A DNA stretch of 22,722 nt, taken from JBEKTY01 sp049515555 (GTDB lineage Bacteria; Planctomycetota; Planctomycetia; Pirellulales; Thermoguttaceae). Positions 15,581 through 22,722 of this stretch are shown piece after piece. Made by a program: the position numbers and the translations under genes. How positions within the stretch are numbered: position 1 is the first letter of the stretch; each line of letters opens with the position of its first letter. The notes beneath the pieces are model-generated. The model did no database searches, was not told the DNA's origin, and worked only from the letters and a program-made list of their open reading frames with translations. The stretch covers positions 1 through 22,722 of the forward strand of contig JBEKTY010000135.1 in assembly GCA_049515555.1 (NCBI GenBank). The letters are read 5' to 3'.

Positions 15581-16945
15581 TCATGCCGGGCGCATGGCCA
15601 GGTAGACCTTCCGCACCGCGCGGATGATGTCCTGCAGGTCGTCGTCGCGGAAGGTGGGGTCCAGCATTACGCCCGCATGGCGACCGAGTATGTCGATCGT
15701 CCGCGGGCAGCACTGGCGGCCGTAGCGGATGGCCTTGCCGGCCGGACTTTGGAAGGAGGGCCAGGCGGGGTGGATCGTGGCCTTCTTCTCGATGCGCGGG
15801 TCGATGGGCAGGATGGCCGACCCGGCGGGCGGCGCGGCCGAGATCCCCTCGGCCTCGATGGCGCTGAGGAACCTGTCGCGGCGCTTGGGCGTACCCAGGT
15901 CCAGGAAGACCCCCACGCCCAGCTCGCCTTCGCCGTCGGGCGACTTGCGCAGCTTGAGGCCGGGCAGATCGGCGATGCCCGAGCGCACCTTTCGGGCGCT
16001 TTGGCGCAGGGCGGTGCAGATGGTCTCCAGCTTGGTGAGCTGCCCGCACAGCACTGCGCCGGTGAACTCGTTCATGCGGAAGTTGCAGGCGGCGAAGGCG
16101 GCCAGCAGTCCGCCGCCCAGGGCCTCGGTGTAGGGCGAGCGAAGCATACCCACGTCGTGAAAGCGGAAGGCCCGCTCGAACAGCCGGGGATCGCTGCTGA
16201 CCACCGCCCCGCCCTCGCCCGCGGTGATCGTCTTGCTCTGCTGGAAACTGTAAATGCCAAGATCGCCCATCGTACCGACGTACTTCCCCTTGTAGCGTCC
16301 GCCCACGCATTGCGCGCAGTCTTCCAACACGCGGAGCTTGTGGGCCCGGGCGATCTCGAGGATGGGCTCCATGTCGCAGGGGCAGCCCTGGAGGTGCACC
16401 GGCATGATGGCCTTGGTCCGCGGCGTGATCTTGGCCTCGATGTCGCGCGGATCGATGTCGAACGACTCGTCGATCTCGGCGAACACCGGCACCGCGCCGC
16501 ACAGAACGATGGCGTCGTAGCAGGCGAACCAGGTCCAGGCGGGCAGGATCACCTCGTCGCCGGGCCCGATCCCCAGGGCGGCCACGGCGGTAAAGAGGGC
16601 CGTGGTGCCTGAGGTCACGCCCAGGGCGTACTTCGCGCCCAGATGGGCCGCGTACTGCCGCTCGAAGCGCAGGACCTTCGATCCCCCGCCGGCCGACCAG
16701 CGGAAGGGGTTCTTGCCATCGAGGACCTCCTGGAGTTCCCGCTTTTCGACGTGATCGTAGAACTGGGGCCCGAAGTTGTGAACGCCCAGGCGGGTCTTCC
16801 GCACCGGCGTGCCGCCTTCCAGGGCCAGTCTCTCGCTGCCCGCGGGGCCGGCGGGCGGCTGGCCCGCTCCCATCAGCATCGACGCGGCGCCCGCCGCGCC
16901 GACCGTCTCCAGGAACTCCCGGCGGCTGGTCGCTCTGTAAGTCAT
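15581..16945 (-). CDS. DegT/DnrJ/EryC1-type PLP aminotransferase with Tat signal
   Basis: Family members transaminate nucleotide-linked ketosugars using PLP. The 454-residue protein opens with a Tat signal (SRREFLETVGAAGAAS, RR at 8-9). The catalytic fold follows: SGTTALFTAVAALGIGPGDE (112-131), LPAWTWF, the PLP-nitrogen aspartate in LEDCAQ (D209) and the Schiff-base lysine K238 in FQQSKTITAGEGG. The C-terminal domain appears complete. AGGAGA upstream of 16945 supports the ATG. Export of a PLP enzyme whose usual substrate is cytoplasmic is odd; either cofactor-loaded enzyme is moved by Tat or the exported paralogue has a new role. It diverges from a second Tat DegT gene at 17333, with a repeat between. 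Confidence 0.86.
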   Translation of the reverse strand: MTYRATSRREFLETVGAAGAASMLMGAGQPPAGPAGSERLALEGGTPVRKTRLGVHNFGPQFYDHVEKRELQEVLDGKNPFRWSAGGGSKVLRFERQYAAHLGAKYALGVTSGTTALFTAVAALGIGPGDEVILPAWTWFACYDAIVLCGAVPVFAEIDESFDIDPRDIEAKITPRTKAIMPVHLQGCPCDMEPILEIARAHKLRVLEDCAQCVGGRYKGKYVGTMGDLGIYSFQQSKTITAGEGGAVVSSDPRLFERAFRFHDVGMLRSPYTEALGGGLLAAFAACNFRMNEFTGAVLCGQLTKLETICTALRQSARKVRSGIADLPGLKLRKSPDGEGELGVGVFLDLGTPKRRDRFLSAIEAEGISAAPPAGSAILPIDPRIEKKATIHPAWPSFQSPAGKAIRYGRQCCPRTIDILGRHAGVMLDPTFRDDDLQDIIRAVRKVYLAMRPA

Positions 16946-17332
16946 CAGACTTCTCCTTTCGACACCTTGTAGAGAACTTGTCTACCGCGGTTTCGGGGCG
17001 GTTCAAAGGCCGCGCGCCATGTACCATACCACCGCGGCCAGCGCGAGGCCAGCCGGCGGCGTGCAAGAGATAGCCTGCCGGAATTGGGTGCCACTGCTGG
17101 CTTGTCCAGCCGCGTTAGAAGCACTGCTGGACAAGCCAGCAGTGGCACCCGGCGGCCGGCGTTGGCGCTCGGCACAAGAAAAGGTCTCGGATTGCCGCAA
17201 GTGCTGCTTGACGGCGTCGGCCGGCGGCGATAGCCTGAGCGTTGCGAGCGGACCGCTCCGGCAGACGACCACTGCCGAGATCTCGCCTCCGGGGCGTGAA
17301 TTGCCTCATTCTCTTTGGGCAAAGGACAGACC
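16946..17332. other. Divergent intergenic region between two DegT genes, with repeat
   Basis: This is the shared upstream region of the two Tat aminotransferase genes. It holds the inverted-repeat element 17086-17150; nothing else gene-like is seen. Ribosome sites lie at both ends (AGGAGA near 16953, AAAGGA near 17322). No promoter pair was recognised. Confidence 0.5.
17086..17150. repeat. GGGTGCCACTGCTGG inverted-repeat element, short spacer
   Basis: The 25-bp arms at 17086-17110 and 17126-17150 are perfect reverse complements. The inner parts of the arms seen at 15434 and 21123 are partly missing here on the left arm, so this copy is slightly eroded. Confidence 0.88.
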
Positions 17333-18709
17333 ATGTTCGATCCCATTCCCGACAACGACGGTTTCTGGAGTCGTCGCCATTTCCTCAAGGTGTCCGGCGT
17401 GCTGACCGCCGGGGCCGCGCTGGGGCGGACCGCGCACGCGGCCGCGGAGGGCCTGGCCCTCCGCGGCGGCCGGCCGGCCGTTACCGTGCCGCTCAAGGAG
17501 CGCCTGGCGGTGCTCAAGTGGCCGCAGTACGGGCGGGCCGAAAGGGAAGCCGTCTGCGCCGCCTTGGACTGCGATTGCAACTCCGTCTACCACTACCTCT
17601 ACGACCTGGAGGACAAGTGGCGCGAGTACCTCCAGGCGCCGTTTGTCAAGAGCCACATGAACGGCACCAGCGCCATCACCTCGATGTTCTTCGCGCTGGA
17701 CCTGCCGCCGGGCAGCGAGATCATGGTTCCTTCGTATACTTTTTTCGGGGCCATCACGCCCATGCGGCTGTTCGGCTGCGTGCCGGTGTTCATCGACATT
17801 GATCCCCGCACGGCGACCTTCGACCTGGAGCATGCCCGGCGGATGCTCAATCCGCGGGTGAGGGCCGTCATGCCCATGCACTCCTGGGGCCTGCCTTGCG
17901 AGATGGATCACATCTGCGATTGGGCCCAGGAGCATGGGCTGGCGGTGCTGGAGGACTGTGCCCACGCCCACGGGGCCATGATGCAGGGGAAGAAGATGGG
18001 CACGTTGGGCCGGATGGGCATCTACAGTTTTCAGGGCACCAAGCCCCTGCCCGGCCTCGAGGGCGGCATGGGGGTCTACCAAAGCCGCGCGGATTTCGAG
18101 CGGGCCACGGCCTTCGGCCACTACGAGTCGTGCGGCAACTATCCCCCCGGCAGCCCCTACGCCCGCAATGCGCTGGCCAAAGACAGTCCCTATCGCCGCT
18201 ACGAAGGCACCGGTTTGGCCATGAAGCTCCGCATGCATCCCCTGGCCGCGGTGCTGATACTGAAGCAACTGGAAACGCTCGACGCCCGCAACGCCATGAT
18301 CGGCCGGCAAGTGCGGCAGATCAACGACCGCGTGTGCCAACTGCCGGGCCTCAGCGAGCCGGTATGCCGCGCCGATCAACAGCGCGTGTATTACAGCGTC
18401 AACATGCTGCTGCTGGACGAGGCGAAGGCCGGCATGCCCCGGGCGACCATGCTCAAGGCCCTGGCGGCCGAAGGCGTGGCAATAGCCGCCGGCGACTACC
18501 CGGAGAACCACAAGTACGCGATCTACAGCGAAGAGCGGTGGTGGCATCACAAACCCGAGCTTCCCCGGGTGCTGCCGGGCTGCGAGCAGGTAAACGCCCG
18601 CGCCGTCAACGTGTCGCTCTTCCGGCAAGAAGCGCCGGAGTTGGTCCAGCAGTACATCAAGGCCTTCGAGAAGGTTTGGGCCCATCGCAGCCAACTGGGC
18701 CGAACGTAG
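17333..18709 (+). CDS. DegT/DnrJ/EryC1-type PLP aminotransferase with Tat signal (second copy)
   Basis: This is a second exported PLP aminotransferase-like protein, only distantly like the one at 15581. In 458 residues, SRRHFLKVSGVLTAGAAL (13-30) is a Tat signal and NGTSAITSMFFALDLPPGSE (110-129) the cofactor-phosphate region. LEDCAHAHGA carries the aspartate D208, and FQGTKPLPGLEGG carries the Schiff-base lysine K237. The ATG at 17333 has AAAGGACA just upstream; a TTG six codons earlier is less likely. The C-terminal domain includes a Trp/His-rich segment (ERWWHHKPELPRVLPG) where family members bind the sugar. It is followed 19 bases later by the exported propeller gene and probably shares its transcript. 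Confidence 0.86.
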   Translation: MFDPIPDNDGFWSRRHFLKVSGVLTAGAALGRTAHAAAEGLALRGGRPAVTVPLKERLAVLKWPQYGRAEREAVCAALDCDCNSVYHYLYDLEDKWREYLQAPFVKSHMNGTSAITSMFFALDLPPGSEIMVPSYTFFGAITPMRLFGCVPVFIDIDPRTATFDLEHARRMLNPRVRAVMPMHSWGLPCEMDHICDWAQEHGLAVLEDCAHAHGAMMQGKKMGTLGRMGIYSFQGTKPLPGLEGGMGVYQSRADFERATAFGHYESCGNYPPGSPYARNALAKDSPYRRYEGTGLAMKLRMHPLAAVLILKQLETLDARNAMIGRQVRQINDRVCQLPGLSEPVCRADQQRVYYSVNMLLLDEAKAGMPRATMLKALAAEGVAIAAGDYPENHKYAIYSEERWWHHKPELPRVLPGCEQVNARAVNVSLFRQEAPELVQQYIKAFEKVWAHRSQLGRT

Positions 18710-18728
18710 ATCAAAGCGAGACACAGCC

Positions 18729-20084
18729 ATGCAACGTCACTGGACGGCGCTGGGGAGAACTTTGCGGGGGCTGGGGCCGGCCGTGGCGTGGCTTGCGCTG
18801 CTTGGGGCCGCGGAAGGCGCCCCCGCGGAGCGGCTGACGGCCAAGATCTACAACTCGGGTTTCGCCCGGGCCCACGACACGTATAACGCCCTCTCCTCGG
18901 CCAGCGACGGCCGGATCTACTACTGCCTGAGCTCCGAGCTGTGCGACGTCGCCGCGCAGATGTACGTCTTCGATCCGCGGACCGCGCGCATCCGCCATTG
19001 CGGCGATCTTAGCGCGGCGTGCGGCGAAAAGGGCCTCAAAGCCGTCGCCCAGGGCAAGAGCCACGTGAACTTCGTCGAGTGCCAGGGGAAGTTGTATTTC
19101 GCCACGCACATCGGCTATTACAGCATTATCGACGGCATGGAGAAGCCGGGCATTCCGCCGGCCGGCGTCGGGCCCTACCCGGGCGGGCACTTCCTGGCCT
19201 ATGACATGACCAGTGGCCAGTTCCAGGACTTCGGCACCGCGCCGCACCGCCAGGGCATCATCACCATGAACATGGATCACCGCCGCGGCCGCTTGTACGG
19301 CATCACCTGGCCCACGGGCTACTTCTGCTACTACGATCTGGCCGCCAAACGAATGCGGGATTGCGGGCTGTTCGCCGAGCAGGGCGAGGCCGGAAGAGGC
19401 CCCACCTACCGCACGCTCTGCCGCTCGATGGCCGTCGATCCGGCCGACGGCTCGGTCTATTTCAGCGTGGCAAGCGGCGAAATCTTCCGCTATCGCTACG
19501 ACCGGGATCGCGTCGAGAGGGTCGAGGGCGAAGATCTCCGCAAGGACTACTTCGGGCTGTACGACCCGGCGTCGCCGGGCAATATGGGTTACAACTGGCG
19601 GCAGGTCTTCTGGCATCCCGAGGAGCACGTGATCTACGGCGTGCATGGCAACTCCGGATACCTGTTTCGCTACGACCCGCTCGCCCGCCGCATCGACGTG
19701 CTGGAGCGGCTCACTTCGCTGCCCTCCAAACGCAGCGGCATGTACGACCAATTCAGCTATGGCTACCTGGGCTTCAAACTCGGTCCCGACAGACGCACCA
19801 TCTATTACCTGACCGGCGGGCCGATCTATGTTGACGGCCGGCGCGTGAAAGGCAAAGCTGCGACCGCCAAGGGCGAGGCCAAGGGCCTGGAAGACCTGCA
19901 CCTGGTTACCTACGATATCCCGGCCGCCAAGTATACCGACCACGGAGCGATCTTCTTTCCCGACGGTCAACGGCCGATGTACGTCAACTCGATCGCCGTC
20001 GGCGACGACGGCACGGTTTACGCCCTGAGCCGCTACTGCGATGAGGGGCGCACGCGGACCGACTTGATGGCCGTGCGGCCTTAA
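18729..20084 (+). CDS. Exported beta-propeller protein
   Basis: The product is a secreted or periplasmic protein of 451 residues with an N-terminal signal peptide (hydrophobic PAVAWLALLGAAEGAPA, about 18-34; not Tat). The rest carries about seven spaced repeats of the type GxIYY or GxLYF followed by a YDxxxxxxxxxG strand. Examples are GRIYYCLSS, GKLYFATHIG, GRLYGITW, GSVYFSVASGEIFRY, HVIYGVHGNSGYLFRYD, RTIYYLTGG and GTVYALSRY. This is the layout of a six- or seven-bladed propeller, similar in style to the oligogalacturonate-lyase or virginiamycin-lyase folds, but no catalytic residues can be assigned. It lies 19 bases after a Tat aminotransferase gene, so it probably acts with it on surface carbohydrate. 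The ribosome site is weak. Confidence 0.75.
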   Translation: MQRHWTALGRTLRGLGPAVAWLALLGAAEGAPAERLTAKIYNSGFARAHDTYNALSSASDGRIYYCLSSELCDVAAQMYVFDPRTARIRHCGDLSAACGEKGLKAVAQGKSHVNFVECQGKLYFATHIGYYSIIDGMEKPGIPPAGVGPYPGGHFLAYDMTSGQFQDFGTAPHRQGIITMNMDHRRGRLYGITWPTGYFCYYDLAAKRMRDCGLFAEQGEAGRGPTYRTLCRSMAVDPADGSVYFSVASGEIFRYRYDRDRVERVEGEDLRKDYFGLYDPASPGNMGYNWRQVFWHPEEHVIYGVHGNSGYLFRYDPLARRIDVLERLTSLPSKRSGMYDQFSYGYLGFKLGPDRRTIYYLTGGPIYVDGRRVKGKAATAKGEAKGLEDLHLVTYDIPAAKYTDHGAIFFPDGQRPMYVNSIAVGDDGTVYALSRYCDEGRTRTDLMAVRP

Positions 20085-20095
20085 AACCAAGAAAT

Positions 20096-20148
20096 GTACT
20101 CATCTCGCTCCGCGAGATGGCTTGCATCTCGCGGAGCGAGATGAGTAC
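20096..20148. repeat. Perfect 24-bp inverted repeat GTACTCATCTCGCTCCGCGAG
   Basis: The arms at 20096-20119 and 20125-20148 are exact reverse complements with a five-base loop, and each arm contains the inner palindrome CTCGCTCCGCGAG. It lies between the propeller stop and the PIG-L gene. The layout matches the element at 12735-12791 although the base sequence differs. Confidence 0.88.
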
Positions 20149-20204
20149 GGGAAATGCGGAACCTTTTTCGGCTGGTCCATTCGAACCAGAGGAGTTGCTT
20201 CGAC

Positions 20205-21095
20205 ATGGCAGAAGACGGCTTGCGACTGTTGATTCTCGGGGCCCATCCCGACGATGCCGAGTATCATGCCGGCGGACTGGCGTCGATCTATCGGCAGCGC
20301 GGACACGAGGTGCTGATCGTGTCGCTGACCAACGGGCAGGCGGGGCATTTCGCCCGCCCGCCGCAAGGCCTGGCCGAGCTGCGCCGCCGGGAGGCGGCTG
20401 CCGCCGGCAAGGTGATCGGGGCCGAGTATCTCACCTGGGACATTCCCGACGGCGAGCTGACGGCTGACCTGCCCACCCGGCACCGCGTGATCCGCCAGAT
20501 ACGCTCCTTTCGCCCCGATCTCGTGCTTACCCACCGACCATACGACTATCACCCCGATCACCGGGCGGTGGGCCAGTTGGTCCAGGACGCAAGCTACCTG
20601 GTGACCGTGCCCAACGTTTTGGCTGACTGCCCGCCGCTCACGCGGGACCCGGTGGTGGCCTACATGCCGGACCTGTTCAGCAAGCCCTGCCCCCTGGAGG
20701 CCGAGGTCGTGCTGGACGTAACCGAGCAGCTCGACTCGATCGTGGCCATGTTGGCGTGCCATCGCACGCAGGTCTTCGAGTGGCTGCCCTACGAAGAGGG
20801 CATTCTGGCCGAAGTGCCCGAGGCCGACGGGGAAAAGACCGCCTGGCTGCGGGAGTGGTACCGGCGGCACATGCTGCCCCGCGCGGAACGATTTCGGGCG
20901 GACCTGGTGGCGGCCTACGGCCCGCAACGGGGCGGCCGGATCGAGTTCTGCGAGGTGTACGAGTTCAGCCAATACGCGGCCGCGGCCGACCTGCCGCGGC
21001 GCGAGCGGCTTTTCCCAACGGCCATCTGCCGGCCGCCGCGGGCCAGCCCCCGCGCCACGCCGGCACAGATCGCCGCCCGCCAGGAACCCGGGTAG
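20205..21095 (+). CDS. PIG-L family (LmbE-like) deacetylase
   Basis: Family members are zinc-dependent deacetylases of N-acetylglucosamine-type groups. The signature GAHPDDAEYHAGG (12-24) gives H14, D16 and D17, and HRPYDYHPDHRAVG (110-123) gives the third zinc ligand region (H116, D118, H119). The 296-residue length is normal. No signal peptide is seen, so it is cytoplasmic, unlike most neighbours. The start at 20205 is chosen because AGAGGAG lies ten bases upstream; an earlier ATG at 20154 is directly behind the inverted repeat and lacks a good site. It follows the propeller gene on the same strand and is convergent with the TIM-barrel gene. The C-terminal tail is Pro/Arg/Ala-rich and may be unstructured. 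The substrate is unknown. Confidence 0.9.
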   Translation: MAEDGLRLLILGAHPDDAEYHAGGLASIYRQRGHEVLIVSLTNGQAGHFARPPQGLAELRRREAAAAGKVIGAEYLTWDIPDGELTADLPTRHRVIRQIRSFRPDLVLTHRPYDYHPDHRAVGQLVQDASYLVTVPNVLADCPPLTRDPVVAYMPDLFSKPCPLEAEVVLDVTEQLDSIVAMLACHRTQVFEWLPYEEGILAEVPEADGEKTAWLREWYRRHMLPRAERFRADLVAAYGPQRGGRIEFCEVYEFSQYAAAADLPRRERLFPTAICRPPRASPRATPAQIAARQEPG

Positions 21096-21122
21096 GCGCC
21101 ATGCCCATCACTCCAGGCTCGC

Positions 21123-21185
21123 GGGTGCCACTGCTGGCTTGTCCAGCAGTGCTTCTCACACTGCTGGACAAGCCAGCAGTGGCAC
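21123..21185. repeat. GGGTGCCACTGCTGG inverted-repeat element, tight hairpin
   Basis: The arms at 21123-21151 and 21159-21185 are complementary with a seven-base loop, forming a strong hairpin between two convergent genes. A solo GGCACACGGAGTGTG unit follows at 21209-21223. Confidence 0.9.
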
Positions 21186-21254
21186 ACAATCCCGGCACCA
21201 ACGCAGCAGGCACACGGAGTGTGGCGCGCTACTTTCCATGCTGCAAGGGGCCCC

Positions 21255-22280
21255 TCACTCCGGGCCCGCCGTTTGCAGACCCCGCACGACGACCTCCAGG
21301 AACTCGCGGGCCCGCCGGGCCAGGGCGTCGATCTCCTCGGCCGCCGCCGGCCGCGGAACCAGCGGCGCAAAGATGTTCTCGCAACACAGCGGCATCTTCA
21401 GGCCCGTAAACGTCACGGGCCGCAACAGCCGGTAGTGATCGATCTCGCCGAAGCCCGGCCCGCAGTCCTCGCTCCGCGGCCAATTGCGATGGTCCTTGAT
21501 GCAGAAGCTGCGGATCTCCGGCACGCACTTGTGAAGATCGGGAATCGGATCCAGATTCAAGTAGTCCAGCACGTTGCCGGCGTCGTAATTGACCATGATG
21601 CCCGCATCGTTCACCTCGCGGACGATCGCGGCCAGGGCCGCTCCGGTGCCCGTCGTGCCGCCGTGCTGCTTGACCACCAGCAGCACGCCGTGGCCGCGGG
21701 CGATGGGACCCAACTGCTTGAATCGCTCGATCCACACCCGCCGGCTGCCGCCCTGAGTATGGCCGAAGGTCAACACCTGGCCGATCCCGGCCGCGGCGGC
21801 CTGCTCGATGCGGCGGGTCAAGACGGCCAGGGCCTGCGGGGCCTCGGGGTAGATGCCCGAGAACATCAAGAGCGGCTCCAGCCCCAGGTCCCGGCAGTGG
21901 CGGCCCAGGTCGCGGGCCTTTTCCGGCGGGTCGTCCGGGGCCAAAATCGGCAGCGTGTCCGTCGCCGGGCCCTTGTGCGTCGTGCCCCAGGCCACGTAGC
22001 GGTAGCCCGCCGCACGGATACCCTCCAGCGCCCGCTCTAGCGGAAACTGGGCGTAGGGCAGCGTCATGCAGGCAATCTGGAACTGCGTGGGCTTTGGTAA
22101 CGGTGCGGGCTTTTCAGACTGCGTGGACCTTTGAAGATCCGTGGCCTTGGCCGGCTCGGCCGCCCGGGCCAGGCCCCCGCCCAGCCTGGCCAGCCCAGCC
22201 CCGGACACCAGGCCGGCCCCCATTTGCAACCACGATCGCCGGCTGAACGCCAGCCGGCGCCCAGGTGTCAGAGCACTCAT
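21255..22280 (-). CDS. Tat-exported sugar phosphate isomerase/epimerase (TIM barrel)
   Basis: The product is a member of the xylose-isomerase-like TIM-barrel superfamily, probably acting on a sugar or inositol derivative. The 341-residue protein starts with a Tat signal (SRRSWLQMGAGLVSGAGLARL, RR at about 14-15). The barrel follows with family-like blocks: FPLERALEGIRAAGYRYV, PLLMFSGIY, VLLVVKQHGGT, GIMVNYDAGNVLDY (the N-Y/F-D-xGN strand) and SFCIKDHR (the K-D strand before the last helices). The conserved Lys, Asp, His and Glu in these strands are where the metal and sugar bind in relatives. AGGAGG six bases before the ATG at 22280 fixes the start. It lies 89 bases after an IPT/TIG-domain gene on the same strand. 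Confidence 0.84.
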   Translation of the reverse strand: MSALTPGRRLAFSRRSWLQMGAGLVSGAGLARLGGGLARAAEPAKATDLQRSTQSEKPAPLPKPTQFQIACMTLPYAQFPLERALEGIRAAGYRYVAWGTTHKGPATDTLPILAPDDPPEKARDLGRHCRDLGLEPLLMFSGIYPEAPQALAVLTRRIEQAAAAGIGQVLTFGHTQGGSRRVWIERFKQLGPIARGHGVLLVVKQHGGTTGTGAALAAIVREVNDAGIMVNYDAGNVLDYLNLDPIPDLHKCVPEIRSFCIKDHRNWPRSEDCGPGFGEIDHYRLLRPVTFTGLKMPLCCENIFAPLVPRPAAAEEIDALARRAREFLEVVVRGLQTAGPE

Positions 22281-22369
22281 GGGCAACCTCCTGAAAAAGC
22301 GGAAAGGGGAAGGCGGAAGGGCTCGCAAAAAACCCCTCGGCTGTGGCGTGGGGGTCCTGTTGCACTTTC

Positions 22370-22722
22370 TCACATCAGCAGCGATGCCATGAGGTTATCG
22401 ACCGTTTTCCGCTGGAGCGTGGCGCTCGGGCTAGACTGGCCCGCCAGGGCCAGGAGCGCAAGATCATTGACGTCGGGCGTGATGGCTCGGCTCGCGATAA
22501 TAGCCGGGGCCTTCGCAGTCGCCGCGTAGGTGAACTGATAGAGCGCAGAGGGGACCGAGGTTCCGCCGGGCGTGGTGACCGTCACGTCCACCGGGCCCGA
22601 CTTGCCCGCCGGGCTGGTGACCACGATCTGCGTGTCCGCCGTGCTCTTGATCTTCGCCAGGACCTTGCCGAAATGGACCGCCGTGGCCCCCGCCAGGTTC
22701 GTGCCGCTGATGGTCACGAGGG
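22370..22722 (-). CDS. IPT/TIG-domain protein, C-terminal part only
   Basis: The frame is open to the edge of the window, so only the last 117 or so residues of a longer protein are seen. GTNLAGATAVHFGKV through VDVTVTTPGGTSVPSALYQFTY is an IPT/TIG immunoglobulin-like domain, common in large secreted or surface proteins. After it, a linker of about 50 residues ends in LQRKTVDNLMASLLM before TGA, as in many planctomycete surface proteins. No catalytic part is visible. The neighbouring Tat isomerase lies downstream on the same strand. Confidence 0.75.
   Translation of the reverse strand, partial: LVTISGTNLAGATAVHFGKVLAKIKSTADTQIVVTSPAGKSGPVDVTVTTPGGTSVPSALYQFTYAATAKAPAIIASRAITPDVNDLALLALAGQSSPSATLQRKTVDNLMASLLM

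Noticed and set aside
15369..17066. 565-residue minus-strand frame overlapping the DegT gene
   Set aside because: It is an out-of-frame read of the same strand as the DegT gene, with extreme Arg/Gly/Pro content; the DegT frame has the catalytic lysine and Tat signal.
18711..20090. 459-residue minus-strand frame opposite the propeller gene
   Set aside because: It is Val/Ala/Gly-rich with no recognisable domain and arises from high GC codon use of the propeller gene.
15434..21185. CRISPR array made of the repeated 29-bp arms
   Set aside because: The copies are kilobases apart, occur as inverted pairs and lack regularly sized spacers or cas genes.

Overview
The window is GC-rich bacterial DNA that looks like a member of the Planctomycetota. 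The signs are many Tat-exported sugar-enzyme homologues (two DegT-type aminotransferases, a lyxose-isomerase-like cupin, a xylose-isomerase-like TIM barrel), a large exported propeller protein, and many interspersed inverted repeats. The phylum is an inference from gene content; no rRNA or marker gene is present.

Positions 1-6700. A panD gene lies on the minus strand. An envelope polysaccharide-export module follows on the plus strand: a short Wzz/GumC-like protein (922-2007), an ExeA-like AAA ATPase (3550-5088) and a CpsD/CapB-like ATPase (5202-6158). An ISH3-type insertion sequence (2132-3415, with a 5-bp target duplication) splits the module. A 103-bp duplication/repeat insertion has also displaced the start of the CpsD-like gene. 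A small unknown gene (6249-6641, minus) follows.

Positions 6840-11220. This is a compact four-gene plus-strand operon of less GC-skewed DNA, bounded by diverged direct repeats of about 85 bp. It encodes an unknown helical protein, a long QueC-like PP-loop/zinc enzyme (resembling QatC or type IV CBASS QueC homologues), an HTH-ImmA/IrrE metallopeptidase and a PIN-domain nuclease. It is the best candidate here for an undescribed defence or toxin-antitoxin system.

Positions 11220-14450. After a repeat-filled spacer comes a minus-strand operon dhaK-dhaL-lsrF. It combines a PTS-free dihydroxyacetone-type kinase with an LsrF thiolase/aldolase, and both should converge on dihydroxyacetone phosphate.

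Positions 14666-22722. This is an exported carbohydrate cluster: a Tat lyxose-isomerase-like cupin, two divergent Tat DegT aminotransferases, an exported beta-propeller, a PIG-L deacetylase, a Tat TIM-barrel epimerase/isomerase and the C-terminal end of an IPT/TIG-domain protein. The gaps between genes are filled with several families of inverted repeats, one of which also sits inside a coding sequence. All identifications are by eye from sequence motifs; no database search was possible.
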